Shown: positions 45,111-53,306 of the stretch, in pieces
How positions within the stretch are numbered: position 1 is the stretch's first letter
Layout of the letters: each line of letters starts with the position of its first letter
Origin: Comamonas piscis
GTDB lineage: Bacteria; Pseudomonadota; Gammaproteobacteria; Burkholderiales; Burkholderiaceae_C
NCBI RefSeq assembly: GCF_014109725.1
Contig: NZ_CP058554.1
Coordinates: forward strand, 2,666,001-2,730,000
Length of the DNA stretch: 64,000 nucleotides
Direction: 5' to 3'
Made by a program: the position numbers and the translations under genes
The notes under the pieces: model-generated
Told to the model about the DNA's origin: nothing
The model's database searches: none
Seen by the model: only the letters and a program-made list of their open reading frames with translations

Positions 45111-45435
45111 GCACTGGATTCTAGTAAAAAATAGACCGGTCGTCTACTTGATGTTTGCATGACAACATTCCATCGATTGAAATGGCTGCTGCAGCCGCTT
45201 GCGTCGATCGGCTTAGGGGTGCTGGTGGCCGAAGGCATACACCATTGGGCTTGCGCCGCCCGGCAATACCTGTCAGCCATCGCCGCGACTGCATGTCCGC
45301 AAAGCGGGCAGGTGAAACAAAAAGTCTCAGCTATGCTATGTTTAATCAAGTTTCAGGATGACGACACACAGCCGGTCGGAGGGCTGTTGGCGCAGACCTG
45401 ATTTTTCATGGCGATGCGCCCGCAGAGGAGGCCGT
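45111..45435. other. gene-poor stretch between TetR gene and a small hypothetical gene
   Basis: It holds the TetR operator and short open frames in all phases. None of these has a good start site or a family resemblance, so I do not call a gene here. Confidence 0.5.
45132..45146. promoter_or_regulatory. TetR operator candidate
   Basis: TAGAC-CGGTC-GTCTA at 45132-45146 is a dyad with 5-bp arms centred 29 bp upstream of the repressor start, resembling the TAGACC/GGTCTA half sites known for NemR-type repressors. It would control the repressor and the two enzyme genes together. Confidence 0.65.
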
Positions 45436-45690
45436 ATGAGATCCCGTGCAAAGTCTTTGTCGGAACTACAAATCACTGTCATCAGCCCAGACCAGATCAA
45501 GCTCTTCAAAATGGCCTATCTCGCAGGTATCACCGATGCGGGCGCCATTTTTGATGTGGACAGCGAAGTTGCTGCCAGCGACGAGGTCGCAGAGCGTATC
45601 ACCAAAGCCTTGGACGACGCCGTGGCGACATTTGAGGACGATTGCCTGTCGATTGGCCCTTGCCCTTTGGCGCCGGAGTCCGATACCTAG
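45436..45690 (+). CDS. small hypothetical protein
   Basis: This 84-aa acidic protein starts MRSRAKSLSELQITVISPDQ and contains KLFKMAYLAGITDAGAIFDVDSEVAASDEVAERI. A good GAGGAG precedes the ATG and a strong terminator follows, which supports a real gene. I do not recognise the family. It is monocistronic and soluble, with no signal peptide. Confidence 0.65.
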   Translation: MRSRAKSLSELQITVISPDQIKLFKMAYLAGITDAGAIFDVDSEVAASDEVAERITKALDDAVATFEDDCLSIGPCPLAPESDT

Positions 45691-45714
45691 TATTTCCAGC
45701 GCCTTGCACCCCAG

Positions 45715-45736
45715 CCCCGTATGCGGGGTTTTTTTT
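45715..45736 (+). terminator. Rho-independent terminator of the small hypothetical gene
   Basis: CCCCG-TATG-CGGGG followed by eight T residues lies 25 bp after the stop codon. Confidence 0.9.
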
Positions 45737-45798
45737 ACGTCTGAAGCAGGGTATGTGTTCCCAGCGGCGTCATCGTTTGCATTCCTGGCGCTTTGCAT

Positions 45799-45896
45799 CT
45801 AGGGATCGTCTGCAAAACACTCGCCAGGCGGGACGGATGCGGATCGCCCCAGTCCGCGTTCAGACCATGGCAGGGAGCTTTGCAGAGGTTCTATAG
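45799..45896. mobile_element. MITE-like element, internally deleted copy
   Basis: This 98-bp copy is inverted relative to the one at 33276-33443. The ends read CTGCAAAAC...GCTTTGCAG, and its flanks CTCGCCAGGCGG and CGCGTTCAGACCATGGCAGG match the full copy. The centre of the full copy is missing. The junction falls on GCGGATCG, an 8-bp word that occurs twice in the full copy 69 bp apart, which accounts for the length difference (168 versus 98). Confidence 0.8.
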
Positions 45897-45947
45897 GTCT
45901 CGCCCTCCACAGCGTTGGACAGCGGACGCAATAATTGCCCGTCAAAA

Positions 45948-45972
45948 TAATTATCAAGACTCATTCTCATTT
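45948..45972 (+). promoter_or_regulatory. Fur box candidate
   Basis: The AT-rich sequence TAATTATCAAGACTCATTCT with a following CATTT resembles tandem Fur hexamers (AATTATC, CATTCTCATT). It is about 100 bp upstream of the DUF3649 gene, a family usually found near siderophore uptake systems. Iron repression of the three-gene operon is the likely consequence. Confidence 0.6.
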
Positions 45973-46069
45973 AAAATACTGCGCGGCGCTGCCATGGCTT
46001 GCCAAGTCATGCACAAGGCGCCACCGGGAATCCACCACCGTGGCGGGCCCCGTTCACAGGATTGTCTAG

Positions 46070-46396
46070 ATGCAAACAGCCGTAAATCACCCACCAGCAG
46101 CCAGCCTGCTGGGCTATCGCGCGCGGGTCGCGTCACGGGCCGTGGCCGCTATTGGTGGCGGCTATGCCTTGGCAGCGGCCTCGGCTGCAGCGGGGGCGGT
46201 GGGCTTTCAAGCGTTCGGCATGGCCCGGGTGGATGCGACGATGACGGCCACGATGCTGGCCTTTGTGGTCTACGCGATCGCGGCGATGTGGGCCTTTGGC
46301 TGCGCAACGGCGCTGCGTGCCTGGCTGGGCATTGCGCTGCCGGCTGGCACGCTGGCGCTGATCGCCTGGGTGCTGGCGCCGGGGGCCGCGGCATGA
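46070..46396 (+). CDS. DUF3649 domain-containing membrane protein
   Basis: This 108-aa protein has three TM helices; the middle and last parts (TATMLAFVVYAIAAMWAFGCATALRAWLGI) match the DUF3649 pattern. The family is found next to PepSY and DUF3325 genes in iron-acquisition loci of proteobacteria. Function is unknown. It overlaps the PepSY gene by 4 bp. Confidence 0.8.
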   Translation: MQTAVNHPPAASLLGYRARVASRAVAAIGGGYALAAASAAAGAVGFQAFGMARVDATMTATMLAFVVYAIAAMWAFGCATALRAWLGIALPAGTLALIAWVLAPGAAA

Positions 46397-48120
46397 GGGT
46401 CGATGGCAAACCCGAGGGCTTGCGGCAGTCGATGTCCTGGTTGCATACCTGGAGCGGGCTGCTGCTGGGCTGGCTGCTGTATGCGGTGTTCTTTACCGGC
46501 ACCTTGAGCTTTTTCCGCAACGAAATCACCGACTGGATGCGGCCCGAGCTGCACCAGTCCGTACCCGACGCGGGCACGGCACAGCGCGGGCTCGATGCCA
46601 TGCAGGCGATTGCGCCCAAGGCCACGACATGGACTTTGTCCTTGCCCAATGAACGCCAGACGGCCATCGAAGCCTCCTGGCGCGAGCCCGGTGCCGCCAC
46701 GGGCCGGGCCGGCACGCTGCGCACGACCCTGGATGCCGGCACCGGCGAGCAGCTGCAGCCGCGCGAGACGCGGGGCGGCAGCTTTTTGTACCGCTTCCAC
46801 TTTGAGCTGTATGCGATGCCGCGCATCTGGGGCCGCTGGATCGTGGGCTTTGCGACGATGCTGATGCTGGTGGCCATCATCAGCGGGGTGATCACGCATA
46901 AAAAAATCTTTAGCGACTTCTTCACCTTCCGCCCGCGCAAGGGCCAGCGCTCCTGGCTGGATGCGCACAATGCCACGGCCGTGCTGGCGCTGCCTTTTCA
47001 TCTGGTGATCACCTTCAGCGGCCTGGTGCTGCTGATGAATATGCTGATGCCCTGGGGCGTGCAGACGGCCTACAACGGCGACAGCAATGCCTATTTCTCG
47101 GAGCTGCGTGGCAACCGCCAGGCGCAGCCGGGCGCTGCCAATGCCAATGGCCCGCGCGAGGGCGGTCGTGCCAGCCGGCAGGCGAATGCCGATGCCGATG
47201 CAGATGCCAACACGCCAGTCGTGATGGCAGCGGTGGGCCCGATGATGGATGCCGCCTTGCAGCAATGGCCGGCGCATGGCGTGGGCAGCATCACCGTCAA
47301 CGCGCCAGGCACCGCCCGCGCCACGGTCGAGCTGCGCGAGGGCGGCGGATCCAGCCTGGTCAACCGAGGCACGGCATCGACCTTGTTGTTTGATGGCGTG
47401 ACGGGCGAGCCGCGCCAGGCCCCCGAGGCGGCCGCCATTTCCTGGCCGCGCGCGACCAGCAATGTCGTATCCAGCCTTCACCTGGGCCGCTTTGCCGAGC
47501 CGCTGGTGCGCTGGCTGCTGTTTTTGAGCGGCGTGGTGGGCACCATCATGGCGGCGACCGGCATGGTGATCTGGGTCGTCAAGCGCCTGCCTGAGCGGCG
47601 CAAGCTGGGCCGCACACCCTACGGCCACCGGCTGGTGGAGGTGCTGAATGTGGGGGCGATTGCCGGCTTGTCGGTCGCAACGGCGTCGTTCTTCTGGTTC
47701 AACCGCTTGCTGCCGGCTGAGTTGTTGGGCCGCAGTGATTGGGAGATTCGGGGCTTCTTTACCGTGTGGGCGCTGTGCCTGTTGCACCCCATGCTGCGGC
47801 CGCACCGCCAGGCCTGGCGTGAGCAGATGCTGGTCGCCACCGTGTTGTTTGCGCTGTTGCCGGTGCTCAATGGTTTGAGCGGTGGCGCATCGCTGCTGCA
47901 GACCGTTGCCCATGGGCAGTGGAGCATTGCTGGCTTTGACTTGATGATGCTGGCCTTGGCGGCGTTGCACGGATGGGTGCTGTGGTGGCTGGCGCGGAGC
48001 AAGCCCACTGCGACCCCCGCTGCACGGAAGACAGCTGCCCCTGCCAAGCCTGCAGCATCCGACGCCGGTTTGCTGGCGCCCCATGCCGCAGGGGCAGCCG
48101 TGATGGAGCAGCAACCATGA
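46393..48120 (+). CDS. PepSY-associated TM helix protein
   Basis: This 575-aa inner-membrane protein begins with SWLHTWSGLLLGWLLYAVFFTGTLSFFRNEI, the PepSY_TM start with its heme-type His, then a periplasmic PepSY-like portion and later TM helices with FRPRKGQRSWLDAHNATAVLALPFHLVITFSGLVLL. Such proteins act as ferric-siderophore reductases or in iron-linked membrane chemistry. The true start at 46393 is ATGA-coupled to DUF3649; upstream frames are open but unconserved. Confidence 0.87.
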   Translation: MRVDGKPEGLRQSMSWLHTWSGLLLGWLLYAVFFTGTLSFFRNEITDWMRPELHQSVPDAGTAQRGLDAMQAIAPKATTWTLSLPNERQTAIEASWREPGAATGRAGTLRTTLDAGTGEQLQPRETRGGSFLYRFHFELYAMPRIWGRWIVGFATMLMLVAIISGVITHKKIFSDFFTFRPRKGQRSWLDAHNATAVLALPFHLVITFSGLVLLMNMLMPWGVQTAYNGDSNAYFSELRGNRQAQPGAANANGPREGGRASRQANADADADANTPVVMAAVGPMMDAALQQWPAHGVGSITVNAPGTARATVELREGGGSSLVNRGTASTLLFDGVTGEPRQAPEAAAISWPRATSNVVSSLHLGRFAEPLVRWLLFLSGVVGTIMAATGMVIWVVKRLPERRKLGRTPYGHRLVEVLNVGAIAGLSVATASFFWFNRLLPAELLGRSDWEIRGFFTVWALCLLHPMLRPHRQAWREQMLVATVLFALLPVLNGLSGGASLLQTVAHGQWSIAGFDLMMLALAALHGWVLWWLARSKPTATPAARKTAAPAKPAASDAGLLAPHAAGAAVMEQQP

Positions 48121-48449
48121 TCGCTATCGCAAGCCTGCTATGGGCCTTTGCCGGTTTTGCAGCCTTGGCCGCTGCGATGGACCGGCATGAACAACAGCTG
48201 GGCGCCGTGGCGCTGGCACCTGCGCAGCGCTATGGGTGGCAGGCGGGCGGGGCGGCCTTGTTGCTGGTGTCGCTGCTCTGTTGCCTGCAGCGCTGGAATG
48301 CATCGGTAGGCTTTGCGTCTTGGTTGGGCCTGTTGACCTTGGCGGCGGTGGCCTGGGGGCTGGTGCTGACCTACGCGCCAGAACGCGCGCGCGCCTTGGC
48401 CTTGGGGGCGGCGGTGCTTGGCTTGATTGCGAGCGTACTGGCGAACTGA
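48117..48449 (+). CDS. DUF3325 domain-containing membrane protein
   Basis: This 110-aa protein has three TM helices. The first half reads LLWAFAGFAALAAAMDRHEQQLGA, with the DRHxxQ motif that marks DUF3325. It is the last gene of the DUF3649-PepSY-DUF3325 operon and overlaps the PepSY stop by 4 bp. The family has no assigned function but travels with iron uptake genes. Confidence 0.85.
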   Translation: MIAIASLLWAFAGFAALAAAMDRHEQQLGAVALAPAQRYGWQAGGAALLLVSLLCCLQRWNASVGFASWLGLLTLAAVAWGLVLTYAPERARALALGAAVLGLIASVLAN

Positions 48450-48456
48450 ACGCAAA

Positions 48457-48490
48457 AACGCCGCGCCAGGCAGTCACCCGGCGCGGCGTT
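48457..48490. terminator. bidirectional terminator between convergent genes
   Basis: AACGCCGCGCC pairs perfectly with GGCGCGGCGTT (11 bp, 12-nt loop), with an A-rich run on the left and TTCATTTAAA on the right. It serves the DUF3325 gene on the plus strand and the glycine-zipper gene on the minus strand. Confidence 0.85.
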
Positions 48491-48512
48491 CATTTAAACG
48501 CTAACCGTCAGC

Positions 48513-49001
48513 TCAACCTTGGTTGGTCTGCTTGTAAGAGCGATTGGCGCGTTCCCAAGCAGCCTTCACTGCAGGCTCTGCTTGGGTCCAGCCCAGGCGG
48601 CTTTGGGCACGGTCAGCCTCCCAACGGGTTTCCCAATCGCTGCGGGCTTCTTCCCAGTCGACACGGCCATCGCGGACGGACTCATAGCCAGCGCGGTAGG
48701 CAGGTGCATAGTCGTCGTAGGTATAGCCTTCGGCAAAGTAGGGCTCGCGCTGGTAGGCGTCGGACCAGTAGGCGTCTTCAGACGTGGGGTTGACGGCCTC
48801 GGCAGCGCCCTTGCCCGCCAAGCCACCGATCACTGCTCCCACTACGCCACCGACGGCGGTGCCGATAGGGCCTGCGACCGAGCCGGCAGCTGCACCGGTC
48901 AAGGCGCCGCCAGCGGCACCAATGCCGGTGCCGATGGGGTGGGCGCCGGGCTCATCGGTGATGGGATCGGGATTGAGTTTGGGGTCTTGGGGATGGGTCA
49001 T
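48513..49001 (-). CDS. glycine-zipper protein of unknown function
   Basis: This 162-aa protein has an N-terminal PHPIGTGIGAAGGAL-type segment and a glycine-zipper helix hairpin (GAAAGSVAGPIGTAVGGVVG and AVIGGLAGKG, about residues 27-65). A charged C-terminus follows, with aromatic YWSDAYQREPYFAEGYTYDD and a three-helix-like ending. Similar small proteins are common in Burkholderiales stress regulons. AGGAG lies before the ATG at 49001. No export signal is evident, so it may insert into a membrane by the zipper. Confidence 0.75.
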   Translation of the reverse strand: MTHPQDPKLNPDPITDEPGAHPIGTGIGAAGGALTGAAAGSVAGPIGTAVGGVVGAVIGGLAGKGAAEAVNPTSEDAYWSDAYQREPYFAEGYTYDDYAPAYRAGYESVRDGRVDWEEARSDWETRWEADRAQSRLGWTQAEPAVKAAWERANRSYKQTNQG

Positions 49002-49301
49002 GGAGTGCTCCTTGGTTCGGTGGTGGACTTCGGTCCTGGTGCCTCCATGGTGCGGCCCGCGCTGCATCCACACCGTAGGACAAGCGCAGCAGCACCGGTA
49101 CGACGGGCCTGCGCTGGCCTGTCAACACGGCCTTGCAGCCACGTGGCCGGGGACCACACCGGCGCAGGGCATTTGCCTGACAGACAGCAGCTGCATCGGC
49201 CCGCACACTGAAACCAGCGCAGCCGTTTGCCACCTGGATGCGGGCTGGGTCTGCTACCAGCCAGGAATCTTCCTCAGCGATGGCCCCTTAGAACCCACGC
49301 C

Positions 49302-50165
49302 ATGATTCGATTGCAGTTCTCTTTGGAGCTTGCCTACACGGTGCTGACCCCCAGCGCCGATTTCTTTTTTGACTTCCATCCGGCCTACACCCCGCAGCAA
49401 ACCGTGATGCTGGAAAACCTCACGGTGAGCCAGGCGGCTGCCACCTGGAGCCTGCAGCAAGACGCCAGCGGCCAGCGCAGCATGCGGCTGCAGGCACAGT
49501 CGGGCCCGCTCAAGGTCAACTACCAGGCCACGGTGGAGATTGCGCACTACAGCGATGACCCCGCCCAGATACCCGAGGTCCCCGTCTACCAATTGCCGCT
49601 GGAGGCACTGCACTACATCTACCCCAGCCGCTATTGCCAGTCCGACCGCTTGGCGGCCTATGCTTTTGCGTTGTTCGGCCATCTGCCCCAGGGCTATTCG
49701 CGTGCCCGGGCGGTGTGTGATTGGGTGCAGCAGCATGTGCAGTTCCGCTCCAACAGCTCCAGCGGCACCACATCGGCGATAGACACCTTGGTCGAGCGCG
49801 TAGGCGTCTGCCGCGATTTTGCGCACCTGATGATTGCCATGTGCCGCGCGATCAACCTGCCAGCGCGGTTTGTGACCGGTACCGATTACGGCGCCGATCC
49901 GGCCTTGGGGCCACCGGACTTCCATGCCTATGTCGAGGTGTACCTGGGCGGGCGCTGGTACATGTTTGACCCGTCGGGCACCGCCATCCCCATGGGCATG
50001 ATGCGCCTGGCCACCGGGCGTGATGCTGCCGACGCGGCGTTTGCCACGATCTTTGGTGGTGTCCAAAGCGAGCCCCCGCGCATCGAGGTTCTGGCCGAGC
50101 AGAACGGCCACCAATGGCAATTGCCGGTGCACACCAACCAAGGTCTGTCGACTGCGGTGGTCTGA
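49302..50165 (+). CDS. transglutaminase-like cysteine peptidase family protein
   Basis: This 287-aa protein starts MIRLQFSLELAYTVLTPSADF with a beta-rich N-terminal domain, then a transglutaminase-like core whose catalytic triad is readable: C170 in GVCRDFAHL, H208 in DFHAYVEVYL and D223 in YMFDPSG. The layout is of the DUF3488/Bact_transglu_N type, often encoded with alpha-E and circularly permuted ATP-grasp genes; those partners are not in the window. It probably acts as a protease or amidase on a peptide in the cytosol. No signal peptide is seen. Confidence 0.88.
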   Translation: MIRLQFSLELAYTVLTPSADFFFDFHPAYTPQQTVMLENLTVSQAAATWSLQQDASGQRSMRLQAQSGPLKVNYQATVEIAHYSDDPAQIPEVPVYQLPLEALHYIYPSRYCQSDRLAAYAFALFGHLPQGYSRARAVCDWVQQHVQFRSNSSSGTTSAIDTLVERVGVCRDFAHLMIAMCRAINLPARFVTGTDYGADPALGPPDFHAYVEVYLGGRWYMFDPSGTAIPMGMMRLATGRDAADAAFATIFGGVQSEPPRIEVLAEQNGHQWQLPVHTNQGLSTAVV

Positions 50166-50236
50166 GCCCCTGCCTGCGGGTCGCGACCTTTGCGTTAGCG
50201 CAATGTTTTGTCATGGTCGCCGCTGACGGATTTACC

Positions 50237-50265
50237 CAAAAAAATGCCGCCCCAACTGGGGCGGC
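50237..50265 (-). terminator. minus-strand Rho-independent terminator 1
   Basis: GCCGCCCC-AACT-GGGGCGGC (50246-50265) is an 8-bp stem with a 4-nt loop. On the minus strand it is followed by ATTTTTTTGGG, so it stops a transcript coming from the right. Confidence 0.85.
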
Positions 50266-50426
50266 AGTGCATTCAAGAAGAAGGCCGATCCTGAATCTCA
50301 GGGTGTCCATGCAAGTTAAGAGAGGGAGGGAGGGTACGCATGAACTCGGCGAAACCGATGGTCAAATTCTAGGGCTGCACACGGTGGTTACTGCGCTAAC
50401 GCCGAGAGCAATCGTCAGCAATTGAC
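50237..50426 (-). ncRNA. candidate small RNA with a CCCTCCCTCCC motif
   Basis: Between the two minus-strand terminators lies about 190 nt with no good ORF. The RNA would carry TACCCTCCCTCCCTCTC (minus strand, 50321-50337), a pyrimidine run complementary to Shine-Dalgarno sequences of the kind seen in regulatory small RNAs. A promoter was not identified with confidence, so this is a candidate only. Confidence 0.35.
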
Positions 50427-50456
50427 AAAAAAAAGAGCCCGCATTGCTGCGGGCTC
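50427..50456 (-). terminator. minus-strand Rho-independent terminator 2
   Basis: GAGCCCGCA-TTGC-TGCGGGCTC (9-bp stem, 50435-50456) is followed on the minus strand by TTTTTTTT and GTCAAT. Upstream on that strand lies only AT-rich non-coding sequence with a TTGACA at about 50516, so a short RNA of roughly 60-80 nt may end here. Confidence 0.85.
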
Positions 50457-50814
50457 CAAGGTCGTTTTCCTGTTCTTGTACTTCTATCTCCCTCCAGAGG
50501 AATCGAGATCATATGTCAAAACTATGACGATCTAATTATCATAAATTCAACAAATGTCAGCTTCTTGAAAGCTGCTGCGCTTCTGGGCAGAAACGCATCA
50601 AGTTGAAGATCAAACTTCTTAGGCTATACGTTGGATAACTATGTCGGTGCTGCCTGTTGTGGCTCCCACAGTGCGCAGGAACGACCGAATAGGCCCAAGC
50701 ACCGGGGCCGACTTACTTGTGGCATTCGTTACCGAATGCGGTAATTGGCAGCAAGCACTAGGCGCAACAGATTGTTGGCGGTGCAATATTATGTACTAAA
50801 TTTGATAGCACAAA

Positions 50815-50850
50815 GCCGCGATGCTGCCTGGCCAATGGCAGCATCGCGGC
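50815..50850 (-). terminator. long perfect hairpin downstream of the Bug gene
   Basis: GCCGCGATGCTGCC pairs with GGCAGCATCGCGGC without mismatch around an 8-nt loop. On the minus strand it is followed by TTTGTGCT, so it probably terminates the Bug/M20 transcript, about 130 nt after the stop. The T run is weak. Confidence 0.55.
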
Positions 50851-50983
50851 ATGGCTGTGCCCATCGGTCATGGGCATCGGCAGGAGCAGCGACATCGGCA
50901 TGACGCCTTGCACGCTGCTAAGCAGTGGCCGACCCTGCGCGCATGGGGCCGACAAGGGCAGCTGAGGCCAGGCTGCCCGCGCT

Positions 50984-51991
50984 TCAAGCGACCGGCTTGC
51001 GGCCCACGGTGTTGATCAGCTCGCCCACGCGCTGCAGGTACTGGGCAAAGGTCTGGTTGGCAGCGGCCTGGCTGTCGGTGGGCTGGGCAACAGTGCGGCC
51101 CTCGGCCTCCAGGCGCGCGCGGATATCGGGGCTGAGCAGCGCAGCACCAATGGCATTGCGCAGCACGGTCACCCGCTCTGCCGGGCAGCCTTGCTTGACA
51201 AAGTAGCCTCCGCTGATGGTGTAGGCAAAGTCGGGCACCAGCTTGCTTTGTGTGATCAGCGGTATATGGGCCAGCGGTGTGGGCAGTTCCTTCGAGAAGC
51301 TGGTCAGTACCTTGAGCCGGCGTTGGGCCTGCATGGCATCAAAGCTGGTTTGGTAGGGGAGGATGGCCAGGTCCACCTCGCCGCCCGCCACGCCTTGCAG
51401 CGCGGGCGCACCACCTTTGTAAGGCACATGCAGCAGGCTGGCGCCCACGCGGGTGGCGAGTGCCTCACCCATCAGGTGGTAGATGGAGTCGATGCCGACG
51501 GTGGCATAGGTCAGCGGCTTGGCGCTGCTTTGCTTGGCCAGCGCAATCAGCTTGTCCAGCGAATCAACCTGCAGGCCATTGCGGACGAGCAGCACAATAT
51601 GCGCCTCGCTGATCGGTGCCACCAGGCTGAAATCCTTTGGCGTGTAACGGGCCGAGGGGTTGAGCATCGGCGCCAGAAACACCTCGTTGGTGGAGCCATG
51701 GAAGAAGGTATAGCCATCGGCCGGCGCGCTCAGTACCTTGTTGGCGCCAATCAGGCCGGTGCCGCCGCCGTAGTTTTCGACAACGACCTGCTGCTTGACG
51801 CTCTTGCCGATCGATTCGCCAAAGATGCGGGCAGCGGTATCGCTGGCGCCGCCGGCGGGGTAGGGCACAACCAGCGACAGCGGCTTGGTCGGGTAGGCGT
51901 CGGCTGCCCAGGCCTGCTGGGTGGCCAGCAATGGGGCACCGGCCAGCAGGCTGGCGTATTGGAGAAACTGGCGGCGATGGGTGGCGGTCAT
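50984..51991 (-). CDS. Bug-family tripartite tricarboxylate transporter solute-binding protein
   Basis: This 335-aa periplasmic protein begins MTATHRRQFLQYASLLAGAP, a likely twin-arginine signal (RRQFLQ) cleaved after QAWA. Then AYPTKPLSLVVPYPAGGASDTAARIFGES and ENYGGGTGLIG define the Bug family. It lies 20 bp downstream of an M20 amidohydrolase, so its ligand may be an N-acyl amino acid or its product. TctAB membrane partners are not nearby, as is usual for Bug proteins in this group. Confidence 0.92.
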   Translation of the reverse strand: MTATHRRQFLQYASLLAGAPLLATQQAWAADAYPTKPLSLVVPYPAGGASDTAARIFGESIGKSVKQQVVVENYGGGTGLIGANKVLSAPADGYTFFHGSTNEVFLAPMLNPSARYTPKDFSLVAPISEAHIVLLVRNGLQVDSLDKLIALAKQSSAKPLTYATVGIDSIYHLMGEALATRVGASLLHVPYKGGAPALQGVAGGEVDLAILPYQTSFDAMQAQRRLKVLTSFSKELPTPLAHIPLITQSKLVPDFAYTISGGYFVKQGCPAERVTVLRNAIGAALLSPDIRARLEAEGRTVAQPTDSQAAANQTFAQYLQRVGELINTVGRKPVA

Positions 51992-52011
51992 GGTGGTCTC
52001 GCTGGAGGTGG

Positions 52012-53193
52012 TTATTTCAGATAGCTTTGTGCCAGGCTGGCCCAGAAGGCCGCGCCGATGGGCAGGGCCTTGTCGTTGAAGTCATACAGCGGGTTGTGCA
52101 CCATGCAGCCGCCATCCTGCCCCAGGCCATTGCCCAGCCGCACATAGGCGCCGGGGCGGTGCTCCAGCATGTAGGCAAAGTCTTCGCTGCCCATCACCGG
52201 GCCACGGGTCACCACGTTGTCGGCGCCCAGCAGCTGCACCGCCACTTCGCGGGCGCGCTCGGTTTGCGCCGCATGGTTGACCAGCACCGGGTACTTGCGC
52301 TCATACAGCACATCGGCTTGCAGCTGGTAGCTTTGGGCCTGGGCATTGATAAAGTCGCGCAGCCGGGTTTCGATCTGGTTGCGCACCTCCGGGTTGAGCG
52401 CGCGGATGCCGATCTTGATCGTGGCGCTTTCGGGCACGATGTTGTAGGTGGCGCCGGCCTGGATGGAGCCGACGGTGATGACGGCCGACTTGAGCGCATC
52501 GACCTCGCGGCTGACCAGTGATTGCAGGCCCAGCACGATGCTGGCAGCGGCCTGCATCGAGTCAATGCCATGGTGGGGCATGGCGCCATGGGCGGAGCGG
52601 CCGGTCAAGGTCACAGTGGCCCGGTCAAACGAGGCCATCGCCGGCCCGGCGATCATGCCGATCTGCCCCACCGGCAGGCCCGGCGTGTTGTGCAGCGCAT
52701 AGATTTCATCGCAGGGAAACTGCTCAAACAGCCCGTCATCGACCATGCGCAGCGCGCCGCCTTCGTTCTCTTCCGCCGGCTGAAAAATCAGGTTCAAGGT
52801 GCCGTTGTAGTCCACCGATTCGGCCAGGTAGCGCGCCGCGCACAGCAAGATGGCCGTGTGCCCATCATGGCCGCAGGCATGCATCTTGCCGCTCAAGGTG
52901 CTGGCATAGGGCAGGCCGGTTTTCTCCTGAATCGGTAGCGCATCCATATCGGCACGAATGCCGATGCTGCGGCTGCCCTGGCCTTTTTTAAGGCGGCCCA
53001 CCACGCCTGTGCTGCCCAGGCCCCGGTGTACTTCATAGCCCCAGGCCTGCAGGCGCTCTGCTACCAGGTCGCTGGTGCGCAGCTCTTCAAACGCCAGCTC
53101 GGGGAAAGCATGGATCTGGTGGCGGATGCCAACAAATTCCGGCGCCAGGGTCTGGACTGCCGATAGCAAGGAGGGGTGAATAGCTGCGTTCAT
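52012..53193 (-). CDS. M20-family amidohydrolase (hippurate hydrolase-like)
   Basis: This 393-aa cytosolic metalloamidase has ELAFEELRTSDLVAERL, the metal-ligand motifs ADMDALPIQE and MHACGHDGHTAI, a QPAEENEGGALRM segment with the catalytic Glu, and MGSEDFAYMLEHRPGAYVRLG near the end. It would hydrolyse an N-acyl amino acid (hippurate, indoleacetyl-amino acid or similar). It is divergent from the LysR gene and cotranscribed with a Bug protein. Confidence 0.92.
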   Translation of the reverse strand: MNAAIHPSLLSAVQTLAPEFVGIRHQIHAFPELAFEELRTSDLVAERLQAWGYEVHRGLGSTGVVGRLKKGQGSRSIGIRADMDALPIQEKTGLPYASTLSGKMHACGHDGHTAILLCAARYLAESVDYNGTLNLIFQPAEENEGGALRMVDDGLFEQFPCDEIYALHNTPGLPVGQIGMIAGPAMASFDRATVTLTGRSAHGAMPHHGIDSMQAAASIVLGLQSLVSREVDALKSAVITVGSIQAGATYNIVPESATIKIGIRALNPEVRNQIETRLRDFINAQAQSYQLQADVLYERKYPVLVNHAAQTERAREVAVQLLGADNVVTRGPVMGSEDFAYMLEHRPGAYVRLGNGLGQDGGCMVHNPLYDFNDKALPIGAAFWASLAQSYLK

Positions 53194-53306
53194 GGTGGGC
53201 CCGTCACAAATAAGTCAAACCATTATCGAAAGCGCGATCCGTCGCGTCCATGACAACAGACGCAACCAAACGTTGCCAGAATCGCAACAATGCGCGGAGG
53301 TAAGCG

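Larger units (their letters stand above)
45691..46069. other. intergenic region with terminator, MITE copy and Fur box
   Basis: These 379 bases hold three elements listed separately: the terminator of the small gene, the shortened MITE copy, and the Fur-box promoter of the DUF3649/PepSY operon. An open frame runs from 45793 into the PepSY gene but has no conserved N-terminus. Confidence 0.6.
50166..50983. other. 818-bp gene-free region with terminators and possible small RNAs
   Basis: No protein gene is supported here. The stretch is AT-richer than its surroundings around 50500-50640. It holds two Rho-independent terminators that both act on the minus strand (50237-50265 and 50427-50456) and one long perfect hairpin (50815-50850). 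Confidence 0.6.

Noticed and set aside
45159..45401. 80-aa open frame after the TetR operator
   Set aside because: There is no ribosome site, the start lies within the divergent promoter, and the protein shows no family resemblance.
45793..46392. N-terminal extension in frame with the PepSY protein
   Set aside because: It crosses the MITE copy and the DUF3649 gene and is unconserved; the family N-terminus begins at 46393 with an ATGA overlap.
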